This document shows positions 36,259-45,471 of a stretch of DNA of 64,000 nucleotides, piece by piece (the stretch's first letter is position 1; every line of letters begins with the position of its first letter). This stretch comes from Blastopirellula marina (GTDB lineage Bacteria > Planctomycetota > Planctomycetia > Pirellulales > Pirellulaceae): positions 157,666 to 221,665 of the forward strand of contig NZ_PUIA01000051.1 of NCBI RefSeq assembly GCF_002967715.1. Direction: 5' to 3'. The notes beneath the pieces are model-generated. The model saw nothing but the letters and a program-made list of their open reading frames with translations. It had not been told where the DNA came from and ran no database searches. The translations under genes were made by a program, and so were the position numbers.

Positions 36259-38169
36259 CTAACGAGAACGCCAGAATCGCGGCATAAACAGTACCAATAC
36301 CGCAAAGATTTCCAGTCGTCCGATCATCATCAGCGCGGTAAACAGCAGCTTGGTCCACGACGTAAAGTTCGCGTAATTCTGCGTCGCCCCGATAATCCCC
36401 AAGCCTGGTCCCACGTTGTTCAGCGTGGCCGCGACAGCCGTAGCGCTGTCGATCAGCTTGTGTTCAATGTGTTCTTCCGACGCACCCCAGGTCGAGTCCG
36501 GCTCGAGCGTCACGACCGACAACCAACCAAAAACAAACAGCACGAGAATCAACGAGAAGTAAATCAAGATATTCGTTTGCAGTTCCGGATCATCCACCGG
36601 CCTACCGCCTAGTCGCAGCGGACGCACGACCGTCGGGTGATACGACTTTTCCAACTGCAGAAAAAGGATCTTGTGGAACAAGATATGGCGAATCACTTTC
36701 AAGCCACCGCCCGTACTGCCTGCACAGCCACCGACGAACATCAACAGAAACAGAACGCCGCGGCCAAAGCTATTCCATTGGTCGAAGTCATGCGTGCCGT
36801 AACCGGTTGTCGTGATGATCGAGACCACCTGAAACAATCCGTACCGCAGTGCGTAGAGGAACTCTGAAACGAACGACGTCTCGGGATCGATGATGAAGTC
36901 ATCGTAGAACATGCCAAAGGTCATCACGGCGATCGTGACACCGACGATGATGCCCATGTAATAACGCCACTCGATGTCACCGATCAAGCGATACGCCTGA
37001 CCAATCATCATGAAGTAAAGCAGCGTAAAATTGGTGCCTGCCAAAACCATGAAAACGATCACGACGTACTCGATCCAGGCACCACTGACCGGATCGGCCT
37101 GGACAAAGTGCCCCAGGCTGGCGTTGTAGGTACTGAAGCCACCAGTAGCGAGCGTACCGAACGCATGGCACACCGCGTCGAAGAAGTTCATACCCAGCAG
37201 CCACAGAAGGACGGTCAGCACAAGATTCAGCCCGCAGTACAAACCGGCAAACATCCACGCCGTATGCTGCATACGTGAATGCGAACCTTCCTTGCTGGGA
37301 CCTGGCATTTCGTTCCGCATGAGCGCCTTGCCTGCCGAGCCTTGCCCGAGGATGACCACGAAGAGCACGATGATCCCCAAGCCGCCGAGAAAGTGCGTAC
37401 TGCTTCGCCAGAACAACACGCAGTGCGGGATGCTGACCGGGTCTTCCAGGTCGGCAATCACCGTCGCTCCGGTGGTGCTGAAGCCTGATTGCGATTCGAA
37501 AATGGCATCGGCGATGCTCATCGAAACGGCGCGAACTCGATAGTGATAGCGGCGATCCAGCGGGGCGTCTTCATCTTCGTCCGGCTCGATCAACGCACCA
37601 CGCCAGTGCGGCAGTTCGCGCAGTTCGTCGAAGACCTCGTCGAACGGTCGCTGGGGGGCTTCCCCCTTGGTGAGCAGCTTGACCTTGGCATCGTACTGCT
37701 GGGCCAGTTTCTCTTTCGAGAGGCCCCGCGCTCCGGCAGCGACCAGCGACTGCACCAACGCGTACTGGTCTTCGGAAAGGGGCGAAACGACGTCGCGGTA
37801 CACCAGCGGCGCATGCTTGTTCGACTCGAACAGTCGCACCGACAGCTTGTTGCAAGATCCGGACAAAACATACGGCATCGCACCCAGAATGGTGGCGATC
37901 AGCCAGCTGAGCCCCACGACCGCCATCGCCTCGCGGCGATAGAGTTCCCCCTTCGAGTTGCGTCCAATGCGCCAAAGGACAGCCCAGCAAATGATGCTCA
38001 GCAGAATGGAATAAACGAGCCCAAGAAATCCGTGTGTTTCAAACTGTTGAAAGTTCTCGTCCGTACGATGCCCGATCGTAGGCCAGGCCCACGGCAGGCT
38101 GAAGACCATCGTCACCCCGATAATCAGGCAGACGATCGACAGAAGTCGGCACACCAGGCGGTAATTCAT
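36259..38169 (-). CDS. trkH: TrkH-type potassium transporter with large loop insert
   Basis: A 636-residue potassium channel-like subunit, against about 485 in E. coli TrkH. Pore signatures include SQSGFSTTGATVI, AFGTLATGGFSTYNASLGHF and SIITTTGYGTHDFDQW. About 120 hydrophilic residues (near 105-225, LSVRLFESNKHAPLVYRDVV to DRRYHYRVRAV) are inserted in the extracytoplasmic loop before the first selectivity filter. It lies 60 bp downstream of trkA on the same strand, and the two form the Trk system. Confidence 0.94.
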   Translation of the reverse strand: MNYRLVCRLLSIVCLIIGVTMVFSLPWAWPTIGHRTDENFQQFETHGFLGLVYSILLSIICWAVLWRIGRNSKGELYRREAMAVVGLSWLIATILGAMPYVLSGSCNKLSVRLFESNKHAPLVYRDVVSPLSEDQYALVQSLVAAGARGLSKEKLAQQYDAKVKLLTKGEAPQRPFDEVFDELRELPHWRGALIEPDEDEDAPLDRRYHYRVRAVSMSIADAIFESQSGFSTTGATVIADLEDPVSIPHCVLFWRSSTHFLGGLGIIVLFVVILGQGSAGKALMRNEMPGPSKEGSHSRMQHTAWMFAGLYCGLNLVLTVLLWLLGMNFFDAVCHAFGTLATGGFSTYNASLGHFVQADPVSGAWIEYVVIVFMVLAGTNFTLLYFMMIGQAYRLIGDIEWRYYMGIIVGVTIAVMTFGMFYDDFIIDPETSFVSEFLYALRYGLFQVVSIITTTGYGTHDFDQWNSFGRGVLFLLMFVGGCAGSTGGGLKVIRHILFHKILFLQLEKSYHPTVVRPLRLGGRPVDDPELQTNILIYFSLILVLFVFGWLSVVTLEPDSTWGASEEHIEHKLIDSATAVAATLNNVGPGLGIIGATQNYANFTSWTKLLFTALMMIGRLEIFAVLVLFMPRFWRSR

Positions 38170-38229
38170 GTTGCTGCTAGTTAGGTGTTGCCAGGACGAA
38201 TGCGTAAACGGGAAACGAACAGACCACGG

Positions 38230-39567
38230 TTAATCTTCGAACAACTTGACGACCCCATCCAGGGTCGACTCTTCCACCAATACGACCACCGTGTCGCCGG
38301 GGGTAAGTCGATCGTCGGCCGATGCGACACGGACATAGTCGGAACTCATAATCGCCGCGATCAAACAGTGGGGCGGCAACTTGAGGTTGGCAATCACGTG
38401 CTCGGTCGCTTCCACGCCTGGCATGACCTCGAACTCGACAATCGCGATGCCGCCGCCAGGCAGGTTCTTCTTGGAAATGATGGGGCCGCTGTTGAGCAAA
38501 CCCAGCACTTGCCGAGCGACCACGTTCCGAGGGCTCACCGCCAGGTTGATTCCCAGCTTCTCGACCACGTTGGCGTAGTCAGGACGCTGGACAATAGCCA
38601 TGCACTCTTTAGCACCAATTTCTCGTGCCTCGACACAGGCCATGATATTGTTTTCATCGTCGCCGGTACACGCCACAAAGACGTCCATATTCCCGACGCG
38701 TTCCTCTTCCAGGATTGCCCGGCGGGTCGCATCGGCGTGAACAACCGTCGTGAATTCGAGCAAGCGCGAGAGGAACTCGCAGCGTTCCATGTTCTCTTCC
38801 ATGAGGGTGACATGGTAACGCTGACCTTCCAGCATACGAGCTAATGCCAGGCCGGTTTCACCACCACCGGCAATCACCACCGATCGGATCGGTGTAGCTT
38901 TGACCTGGAACTTCGATTTGACCGAATCGATTTCTTCACGCGTGCCGATCAACGTGATGTGGTCGCCCAGTTCGATCGAGTTGCCTGCACCGGCGATCCA
39001 GGTTTTGCCTTGCCGCTGAATCGTGCCAACACGCACCCCCTTGGGTAGCTTCACTTCTTTGAGCGGCTTGCCGATGGCAGGTGCCGCGTCGTCGCAAATG
39101 ATTTCCTGGACTTCGAGTTCACCGCGAGCAAAGTTCTCGAGCACCGCACTGCCTGGCGAGCGAATCGCGCGGACGAACTCGACCGCCGAAAGATGCTCGA
39201 GGCTCAAAAAGCGATCGATGCGAAAGTGCCGCTGATAATCGAACGTACTAAGGTCGCGAAACACGCGGCCATAAACACGCGCCACGCAGCGTCGGGCCCC
39301 CATCGCTTTGGCCATGCTGGCGGCCACGATGTTCACTTCGTCGTCGCCGGTCACTGCCAGGCACAAATCGCAGCCGATAATCCCGGCTTGAAACAGAATG
39401 GCCGACTCCGATGCCGAGCCGTGGATGGCACGGATATCGAGTTCCGCGTTGATGATACGTACCGTATCGACGTTCGATTCGACGACCGTCACGCTATGGT
39501 TATTGCGACAAAGCAAGTCCGCAATCCACGTACCGACCGTTCCCGAACCCAGAATTACGATTCGCAT
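38230..39567 (-). CDS. trkA: Trk system potassium uptake regulator TrkA
   Basis: A 445-residue cytoplasmic gating ring protein with two RCK units. Nucleotide-binding motifs are VILGSGTVGTWIADLL at the N-terminus and VVIAGGGETGLALARMLEG near residue 230, each followed by a TrkA_C domain. Domain order and length are those of E. coli TrkA. It is cotranscribed with trkH. Confidence 0.95.
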   Translation of the reverse strand: MRIVILGSGTVGTWIADLLCRNNHSVTVVESNVDTVRIINAELDIRAIHGSASESAILFQAGIIGCDLCLAVTGDDEVNIVAASMAKAMGARRCVARVYGRVFRDLSTFDYQRHFRIDRFLSLEHLSAVEFVRAIRSPGSAVLENFARGELEVQEIICDDAAPAIGKPLKEVKLPKGVRVGTIQRQGKTWIAGAGNSIELGDHITLIGTREEIDSVKSKFQVKATPIRSVVIAGGGETGLALARMLEGQRYHVTLMEENMERCEFLSRLLEFTTVVHADATRRAILEEERVGNMDVFVACTGDDENNIMACVEAREIGAKECMAIVQRPDYANVVEKLGINLAVSPRNVVARQVLGLLNSGPIISKKNLPGGGIAIVEFEVMPGVEATEHVIANLKLPPHCLIAAIMSSDYVRVASADDRLTPGDTVVVLVEESTLDGVVKLFED

Positions 39568-39579
39568 GGATGATCGCCT

Positions 39580-39957
39580 CTAGTTTGAAGGGGAAGGTGC
39601 GGAAGACTCTGGTTCGCAATTCTTCGCGGCCTTGCCACATCTCAGTCTTTCGCTGGGGATCAGCAAATCTTCCAGAACTTTTCCCCCGAGAATCGTTTCG
39701 TGAATGATTCGCTCGGCATCTCCCTCGGTCACACCACCGTACCAGATGGCCTGGGGATAGATCACCACAACCTGACCGTCATCGCATTGATCGAGACAAC
39801 CAGAGTCGTTGGCACGAACCTGGGCTTTCAATCCCAGGCTTTTGATCTCTTTTTTGAGGGCAGCCCGCAGTTTGGCAGAGTCGTGCTTCCCATCCCGTAG
39901 ATGCTTGGGAGGCTTGCATTTATTACAGACAAAAATGTGATGCGTAAACTTTGACAT
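39580..39957 (-). CDS. thioredoxin-like [2Fe-2S] ferredoxin
   Basis: A 125-residue protein with the thioredoxin-fold ferredoxin layout: an N-terminal IFVCNKCKPPKHLRDG and a second cysteine pair in GCLDQCDDGQVVVIYP, plus WYGGVTEGDAERIIHE. It probably carries electrons for an unidentified partner. It is 12 bp upstream of trkA on the same strand, but a functional link to potassium transport is not obvious. Confidence 0.88.
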   Translation of the reverse strand: MSKFTHHIFVCNKCKPPKHLRDGKHDSAKLRAALKKEIKSLGLKAQVRANDSGCLDQCDDGQVVVIYPQAIWYGGVTEGDAERIIHETILGGKVLEDLLIPSERLRCGKAAKNCEPESSAPSPSN

Positions 39958-40065
39958 ACAACACGAGGTGAAAACACTCGGAAGTTGCTTCCCAAGGAAA
40001 ACAACGGAAAGTTTACCATCCTACGATTTCAGAGCGTGGTTACTAGCCCATTTCCGCTCTTAACC

Positions 40066-40091
40066 CTCTCCCCCGAGGACGGGGGCGAGAG
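40066..40091. repeat. C-rich palindrome after the coiled-coil gene
   Basis: CTCTCCCCCG and CGGGGGCGAGAG pair around AGGA with one unpaired base. It lies just past the stop of the 40112-42541 gene and may act as a transcription end or be a REP-like insertion. Confidence 0.6.
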
Positions 40092-40111
40092 AAACGAATA
40101 AGAAGACTCAC

Positions 40112-42541
40112 TTACGAGTCCCCGTCTTTCAGGCCCAATCGCGATAGCCAATTCCCTTTGCCGGCTTTGTCGTTGCCTGGTTTCGGCGGGGCGGCCTTGG
40201 ATAGCCTGGCCTTTTCCGACTCGAGCTGGTTGATCTTTTCTTCGAGCTCTGCCCGATCGCGAGCAATTTTGGCTCGCTCGACCGAAATATCGACTTCGGC
40301 CTTCCGCAGCTTTTCTTTCCACTGCTCTTGCAGCGTCTTCAGGTTCTCGCGTTCCTGGGCGATCAGTTCGTCCTGATCCAGCATCTGGGCGATGGCATGG
40401 GCCCCGTGAGCGACGCCTGCGTCGTTGCTGCTCGACTCTAGTTGTTCGAGCTGCTCGCGCAGTTCCTCGATTTCACGCTGCTTGGCCCGGACAGCGGCGT
40501 GACCGTTGTCGATTGCTTCCTGAATCGAAAGCTTCTCGGCGGCCTCTTCCTCGTCGTTGTCGTTGTACTCGGCTTCCAGCTGGGCCAGCATGCGGCGTTT
40601 GGTTGCTTCCCAGTCGCTGCCTGAATCGTCGACGACTGTTCCGCCTGACTTCTTCGCCTTCTCGAGATCCTTGGCCAGCTGGGCGTTCTCTTTCTTGAGA
40701 TCTTTCAAATCGTCCAGGGTCAGTTTCAAGCGACTTTCCAACGACTGCACGCGTTCGTCATCGGGCAGTTCGCCGGATTCGATTTGATGCTTGAGATCGC
40801 TAACCTTGTCCAGCAGCGAGTCCCGCTCCTGGCGAAGCTGGGCGAACGCTTCGTCATCGGCACCGCCGCCACCATCGGTTTTGAGTGACTCGTTTTCCTC
40901 GCGAAGCTTGACTGTCTCTTCTTGTAGCGATTCGACCTGACGACGTAAGCTGCCGACTTGTTCGCGGCTTTGTTCGTGATCGGAACGGGCCTGCGACAAG
41001 GCAACCTGCGATGCCGCCAACTGGCTTTCGAGTTCCCCTTGCGCTTCGTCGATCTGTTTCTTGAGCGACTCGTTTTCGGCTCGCAATTGTTCTTGCGAAT
41101 CGCTCAGCTCGCCATGCTCGCTCTGACGCTTCTCGAGCTTTTCGGCCAGCTCATCCCGCTCGTGCTTGAGGTGCTCAAGCTCTTGCTCCAGGTGGGCCAG
41201 GGCTTCGTGCGACTCGTGCGAGTTTTCCAGCTCGCTGCGGGCCTGATCGCGTTCGCTTTCGATTGCTTTGACCTGTTCTTGCAGGGCTGAAAGCTGCTGC
41301 TCTTTGGCATCGAGCGTCTTCTTGAACTCGGCTTGCTGGGCTTCCAGTTGGCTGCTATCCGCGGCGGCGGCGTTGAGTGTTTCGATCTGCCCTTCGAGCT
41401 GTTGGACCTGCTCGGAAAGCTTTTGACGTTCGGCTTCCAGGCCACTGACCGAGGCCTGGGCTTCCTGCAGCTGCGTCTGCAGTTGGTTGCTATCGGCCGC
41501 GGCGGCATTGAGCGATTCGATCTGCCCTTCCAACTGCTTGACCTGTTCGGCCAGCTTCTGACGTTCTTCTTCGATTCCATTGACCGAAGCCTGAGCGGAC
41601 TGCAATTGCGTTTGCAGCTGGGCGATTTGTTGCCCTTGCTCCGAATCACTTTCCGAGAGTCGGGCATTGGCTTCGTCGCGCTGCTGTTCGGCGAGCTGTA
41701 GCTTGCTGGTCAACTCGTCGGCCCGCATTTTCTCTTCTTGCAGGCGACCTTCCAGATCGGCGTTTTGCGAGCGAGTAGTATTGATCTCTTGATCGAGCTG
41801 CGACTTCTCGGCGGCAATCGCATCGAGCTGGTTCTTGAGCTCTTCAGAACGATTCTGTTCGCTGGTGAGTTCGGCCCCCAGTTCGGCGACACTGTCACTG
41901 CTGGCCTGCGATGCCTGGCGGGCCTCGTCGAGTTCCGAACGCACACCATCGCGTTCTAGCGTGACTTGGGCGAGTTGCTTTTCGAGATCCGAGATGCGAG
42001 CGTTAAGCTGGTTCTGCATCTCTTGGGCCGCTTGGCCGTTCTGCTGAGCGGCCTGAAGATTCTTGAGTGCTTCGCTATGCTTGGCTTGTTGATCGAGAAT
42101 GTCTTGTTGCAGCGAAGCCTTGGCTTCGTTGGCGGCACGAAGCTCGGACTGAAGTCGATCGCGTACCGATACTAATTCGTTACGCTCGTGATCCCACGCT
42201 TGGTGATTACCCTTTTGCTCTTCAAACTTGCGTAACTCGGCCTGGAAGGCCTCTTTCTCCGCGTTGAGCGCATCGATGGACTCGGCCAGTTGCGACGACT
42301 GACTTTCGAGCTGCGAATTGGATGACTCAACTTCCGACGTACGGCTATTGAGATGGCTTTCTTTTTCGAGGAGCCCTTGCGAGATCTGCTTCAGTTGCCG
42401 CGAAATGCTTTGCTCGATGTCGCTAATTCCCTGGCGATGACGCTCCAGGAATTCGCGCGCACGCTCCCGCTGCAAGGAGGCTTTGCTCGCAATCTCTTCC
42501 AAGTTCGCGATGTCTTGAGGGTGAGAATTTACGCCGTCCAT
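40112..42541 (-). CDS. large coiled-coil protein
   Basis: An 809-residue protein that is almost wholly predicted coiled coil (heptads rich in Leu, Glu, Gln, Ser). There is no Walker motif, signal peptide or membrane helix. Near residues 290-385 a unit of about 48 residues is repeated: AEQVKQLEGQIESLNAAAAD and SEQVQQLEGQIETLNAAAAD. It resembles SMC arms in composition but lacks ATPase heads. The last 25 residues are basic (PPKPGNDKAGKGNWLSRLG). It may be a cytoskeletal or scaffold protein. Confidence 0.75.
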   Translation of the reverse strand: MDGVNSHPQDIANLEEIASKASLQRERAREFLERHRQGISDIEQSISRQLKQISQGLLEKESHLNSRTSEVESSNSQLESQSSQLAESIDALNAEKEAFQAELRKFEEQKGNHQAWDHERNELVSVRDRLQSELRAANEAKASLQQDILDQQAKHSEALKNLQAAQQNGQAAQEMQNQLNARISDLEKQLAQVTLERDGVRSELDEARQASQASSDSVAELGAELTSEQNRSEELKNQLDAIAAEKSQLDQEINTTRSQNADLEGRLQEEKMRADELTSKLQLAEQQRDEANARLSESDSEQGQQIAQLQTQLQSAQASVNGIEEERQKLAEQVKQLEGQIESLNAAAADSNQLQTQLQEAQASVSGLEAERQKLSEQVQQLEGQIETLNAAAADSSQLEAQQAEFKKTLDAKEQQLSALQEQVKAIESERDQARSELENSHESHEALAHLEQELEHLKHERDELAEKLEKRQSEHGELSDSQEQLRAENESLKKQIDEAQGELESQLAASQVALSQARSDHEQSREQVGSLRRQVESLQEETVKLREENESLKTDGGGGADDEAFAQLRQERDSLLDKVSDLKHQIESGELPDDERVQSLESRLKLTLDDLKDLKKENAQLAKDLEKAKKSGGTVVDDSGSDWEATKRRMLAQLEAEYNDNDEEEAAEKLSIQEAIDNGHAAVRAKQREIEELREQLEQLESSSNDAGVAHGAHAIAQMLDQDELIAQERENLKTLQEQWKEKLRKAEVDISVERAKIARDRAELEEKINQLESEKARLSKAAPPKPGNDKAGKGNWLSRLGLKDGDS

Positions 42542-42780
42542 GTCCTAATCGATTTCATTAAATGAGACGTGTCCACAACTTCTTGCGTTTCTCATGCCCC
42601 TTCCACGCTGCTGCCAATCTTCTGCAATGCTGCCAATCGGTTGCGCGGAGCGGCCTACTGTTCTATAGGTTAGTACCTGCGACGGGTCAAAAACCTGAGG
42701 CAGTCTGCGGCAAAGTGCAGTCCCTCGCCAGCGACAACCATGCCGCGTTTGCGACCTGTAACGGTTACTCCGGCGCATGA

Positions 42781-42814
42781 AAAAAGCCCCCTCCACAAGC
42801 AGAGGGGGCTTTTT
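42781..42814 (-). terminator. intrinsic terminator of transketolase
   Basis: AAAAAGCCCCCTC and GAGGGGGCTTTTT form a 13-bp stem around CACAAGCA. It is symmetrical, so it works on both strands, and lies 27 bp past the tkt stop. Confidence 0.9.
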
Positions 42815-42840
42815 CGTGTTTTAATTCGTTGCGTCGGCAA

Positions 42841-44871
42841 CTACTTGTTGATCGACTTCTTCGCGGCTTCGACCACGTGATCGGTGGTGATGCCGAAGTA
42901 AGGGAACAACTCTTCGGCCGGGGCACTGGCACCAAAGCTCTTCATGCCGACGAATTCGCCCTGGAAGCCCAGTACGCGATCCCAGCACTGACGAAGACCA
43001 GCTTCGACGGCGACGCGGGCAGGCACCTCACACGGCATGACCGATTTCTGGTAAGCGGCGTCTTGTTCGTAGAACAGTTCCAAGCAAGGAACACTAATCG
43101 CACGGGCTTTAACCCCTTCGGCGGTCAGCTTTTCGTAAGCTTCGATGACCAACGACAGTTCGCTACCGGTACCCATCAGCAGAACTTCCGGCGTGCCTTC
43201 ACAATCGGCGATGACGTAAGCCCCCTTGGCCGATCCGCTGGGGCAAGCGTACTTCTCGCGATCCAAAGTCGGCAGGTTCTGACGCGTCAACACCAGCACC
43301 GAAGGACGATCGGTCAGCTGCATGGCAGCCTTGTAGCACTCGCTGACTTCGTTGGAATCGCCAGGACGGAACACGGCGACGTTCGGGATCGCGCGAATGG
43401 CCGCCAAATGTTCGACCGGCTGGTGCGTTGGACCGTCTTCACCAACACCGATCGAATCGTGAGTGAAGATGTAAAGAACCGGAGCACTCATGATCGCCGA
43501 CAAACGCAGCGAAGGACGCAGGTAATCGCTGAAGACGAAGAAGGTCGAGACGTAAGGACGCAGACCACATAGGGCCATGCCGTTGCCGATCGCAGCCATC
43601 GCATGTTCGCGAATACCGAAATGGAAGTTACGTCCACAGTAGGTGCCCGCCTCGAAGTCGCCAGCACCCTCGAAGGTCAGACCGGTTTTGGTCGACGGCT
43701 CTAAGTCGGCCGAACCACCCAAGAGACCAGGCACCTTGGCGGCAATCGCGTTCAGGACCTTACCGCTGGAAACACGCGTGGCGATGCCTTTGGCATCGGC
43801 GGGGAAACTTGGGATGTCGGCATCCCAACCTTCAGGCAGTTCGCCCGACATGATCGACGACCAGGTAGCGGCCTTTTCAGGGCTGGCCTTCGTCAGCGCG
43901 GCGAAGTCTGCGTCCCACTTGGCCTTCGCTTCGGCACCGCGAGCCCCCAGATTGATGTTGAAGTCTTCGTACACTTCGGCAGGAACCTCAAACTTGCCGT
44001 AGGTCCAGCCGTAGGCTTCCTTGGTACCGGCGATTTCTGCGTCACCCAGTGGAGCACCGTGAGCACCGTGCGTGTTGGCCTTGGTCGGAGCACCCCAGGC
44101 AATGATGCTATGCACGACGATCAAGGTTGGCTTGTCGGTCGTCTTCTTGAATTCGGTGAAGGCCTTGTCCAGGGCGCTGATATCGTTGGCGTCTTTGATA
44201 TCGATGACATGCCAGCCCATCGCGCGGAACTTGCCGGGGATGTCTTCAGTGAACGCCAGGTCGGTGTCACCTTCGATGGTGATCTTGTTGTCGTCGTAAA
44301 TCCAGCACAGGTTCGACAGCTTCAAGTGACCGGCGGTCGAAGCGGCTTCAGTGGCAATACCTTCCATCAGGTCACCATCGCTGCACAGAGCGTAGGTGTC
44401 GAAACCGAACATCTCGCCGAATCGAGCGGCCTGCCACTTTCCGGCGATAGCCATACCGACGCTGTTGGCAACGCCTTGGCCGAGGGGACCGGTCGTGGTT
44501 TCGATGCCGGCAGCTTCGTGAACTTCGGGGTGGCCGGCACATGGGCTGTGCAGTTGGCGGAAGTTACGAATGTTTTCCAGCGTGATCGAAGGTTCGTTCG
44601 AACCGTCGGCCTTCTTCACTCCAGCAACATGCAGCGTGCTGTACAGCAGCATCGAGGCATGTCCACACGAGAGGACGAAGCGATCGCGGGAAGCCCAGTT
44701 GGGGTTGGCCGGATCGTACTTCAGATGCTTGTTCCAGATCGTATAGGCGATGGGGGCCAACGCCATTGGCGTGCCAGGGTGTCCACTGTTGGCTTGCTGA
44801 ACGGCATCCATAGACAAGGTACGGATGGCGTTGATCGACAATTGCTCAATACTGGTCGTGGAGGTAGACAT
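42841..44871 (-). CDS. tkt: transketolase
   Basis: A 676-residue thiamine-diphosphate enzyme of the pentose phosphate pathway. Motifs: AVQQANSGHPGTPMALAPIA, the ThDP signature CSDGDLMEGIATEAASTAGH, HGAPLG, and the Pyr-domain FFVFSDYLRPSLRLSAIM and THDSIGVGEDGPTHQPVEHL. Full length. Confidence 0.97.
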   Translation of the reverse strand: MSTSTTSIEQLSINAIRTLSMDAVQQANSGHPGTPMALAPIAYTIWNKHLKYDPANPNWASRDRFVLSCGHASMLLYSTLHVAGVKKADGSNEPSITLENIRNFRQLHSPCAGHPEVHEAAGIETTTGPLGQGVANSVGMAIAGKWQAARFGEMFGFDTYALCSDGDLMEGIATEAASTAGHLKLSNLCWIYDDNKITIEGDTDLAFTEDIPGKFRAMGWHVIDIKDANDISALDKAFTEFKKTTDKPTLIVVHSIIAWGAPTKANTHGAHGAPLGDAEIAGTKEAYGWTYGKFEVPAEVYEDFNINLGARGAEAKAKWDADFAALTKASPEKAATWSSIMSGELPEGWDADIPSFPADAKGIATRVSSGKVLNAIAAKVPGLLGGSADLEPSTKTGLTFEGAGDFEAGTYCGRNFHFGIREHAMAAIGNGMALCGLRPYVSTFFVFSDYLRPSLRLSAIMSAPVLYIFTHDSIGVGEDGPTHQPVEHLAAIRAIPNVAVFRPGDSNEVSECYKAAMQLTDRPSVLVLTRQNLPTLDREKYACPSGSAKGAYVIADCEGTPEVLLMGTGSELSLVIEAYEKLTAEGVKARAISVPCLELFYEQDAAYQKSVMPCEVPARVAVEAGLRQCWDRVLGFQGEFVGMKSFGASAPAEELFPYFGITTDHVVEAAKKSINK

Positions 44872-45213
44872 ATTTCGTTCGAGACTCTCTAGCCAACATA
44901 AAAACGGAAATCGCAGATCACCGAGATCTGACAGAGCCCCCTTGGATCGCTCTTAAAATAAGCGAATTTTGCCCTGGTGATCCCGCTGCGACGCGGACAC
45001 ACAAGTCAAGCATTTTAAATGCAAAAGAACGCATAAGTCAACGCAACGGTCGCCCCCCCATGGGTTTGCGAATCGTGGTGGTGCCCTGTTAAAGCGGTCC
45101 AGAATCGATTTGAATGAAGTTAATGAGAAGCACCACCCCAGAAATAGGACTCGAAGGTCCCTAAAGGGGAGTTAAAGACGGGAATCTTCCCCCATCTCGA
45201 AAGTGGGCCCAGG
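44872..45213. other. 342-bp gap, no gene seen
   Basis: It should hold the tkt promoter on the left and that of the SlyX-like gene on the right. No clear promoter pair or repeat was found. Confidence 0.35.
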
Positions 45214-45435
45214 ATGCTAGAAGAAAACGTTGTCGAAAGAATTACAGCACTTGAAGAAAAACACGCCCACCATGAACGCATCATTGCGGACCTGAACGAG
45301 GTCATTCTCGACCAACAGAAGCGAATTACCCGTCTGGAGTCGTTAATCCGCCGGGCGGACGATCGAATCGAACGGCTGAGCGTAGCAATAGAACAGCCTC
45401 GATCGGCAGAGGACGAGCGTCCTCCGCACTACTAA
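45214..45435 (+). CDS. SlyX-like small coiled-coil protein
   Basis: A 73-residue protein with the SlyX pattern: VVERITALEEKHAHHERIIA, then EVILDQQKRITRLESLIRR, and a short polar tail ending PPHY. SlyX function is unknown. It converges on the dockerin gene, about 36 bp apart. Confidence 0.75.
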   Translation: MLEENVVERITALEEKHAHHERIIADLNEVILDQQKRITRLESLIRRADDRIERLSVAIEQPRSAEDERPPHY

Positions 45436-45471
45436 TCAGAGAGCCAACCATCGAAAATTTGGCCAGGGTGC

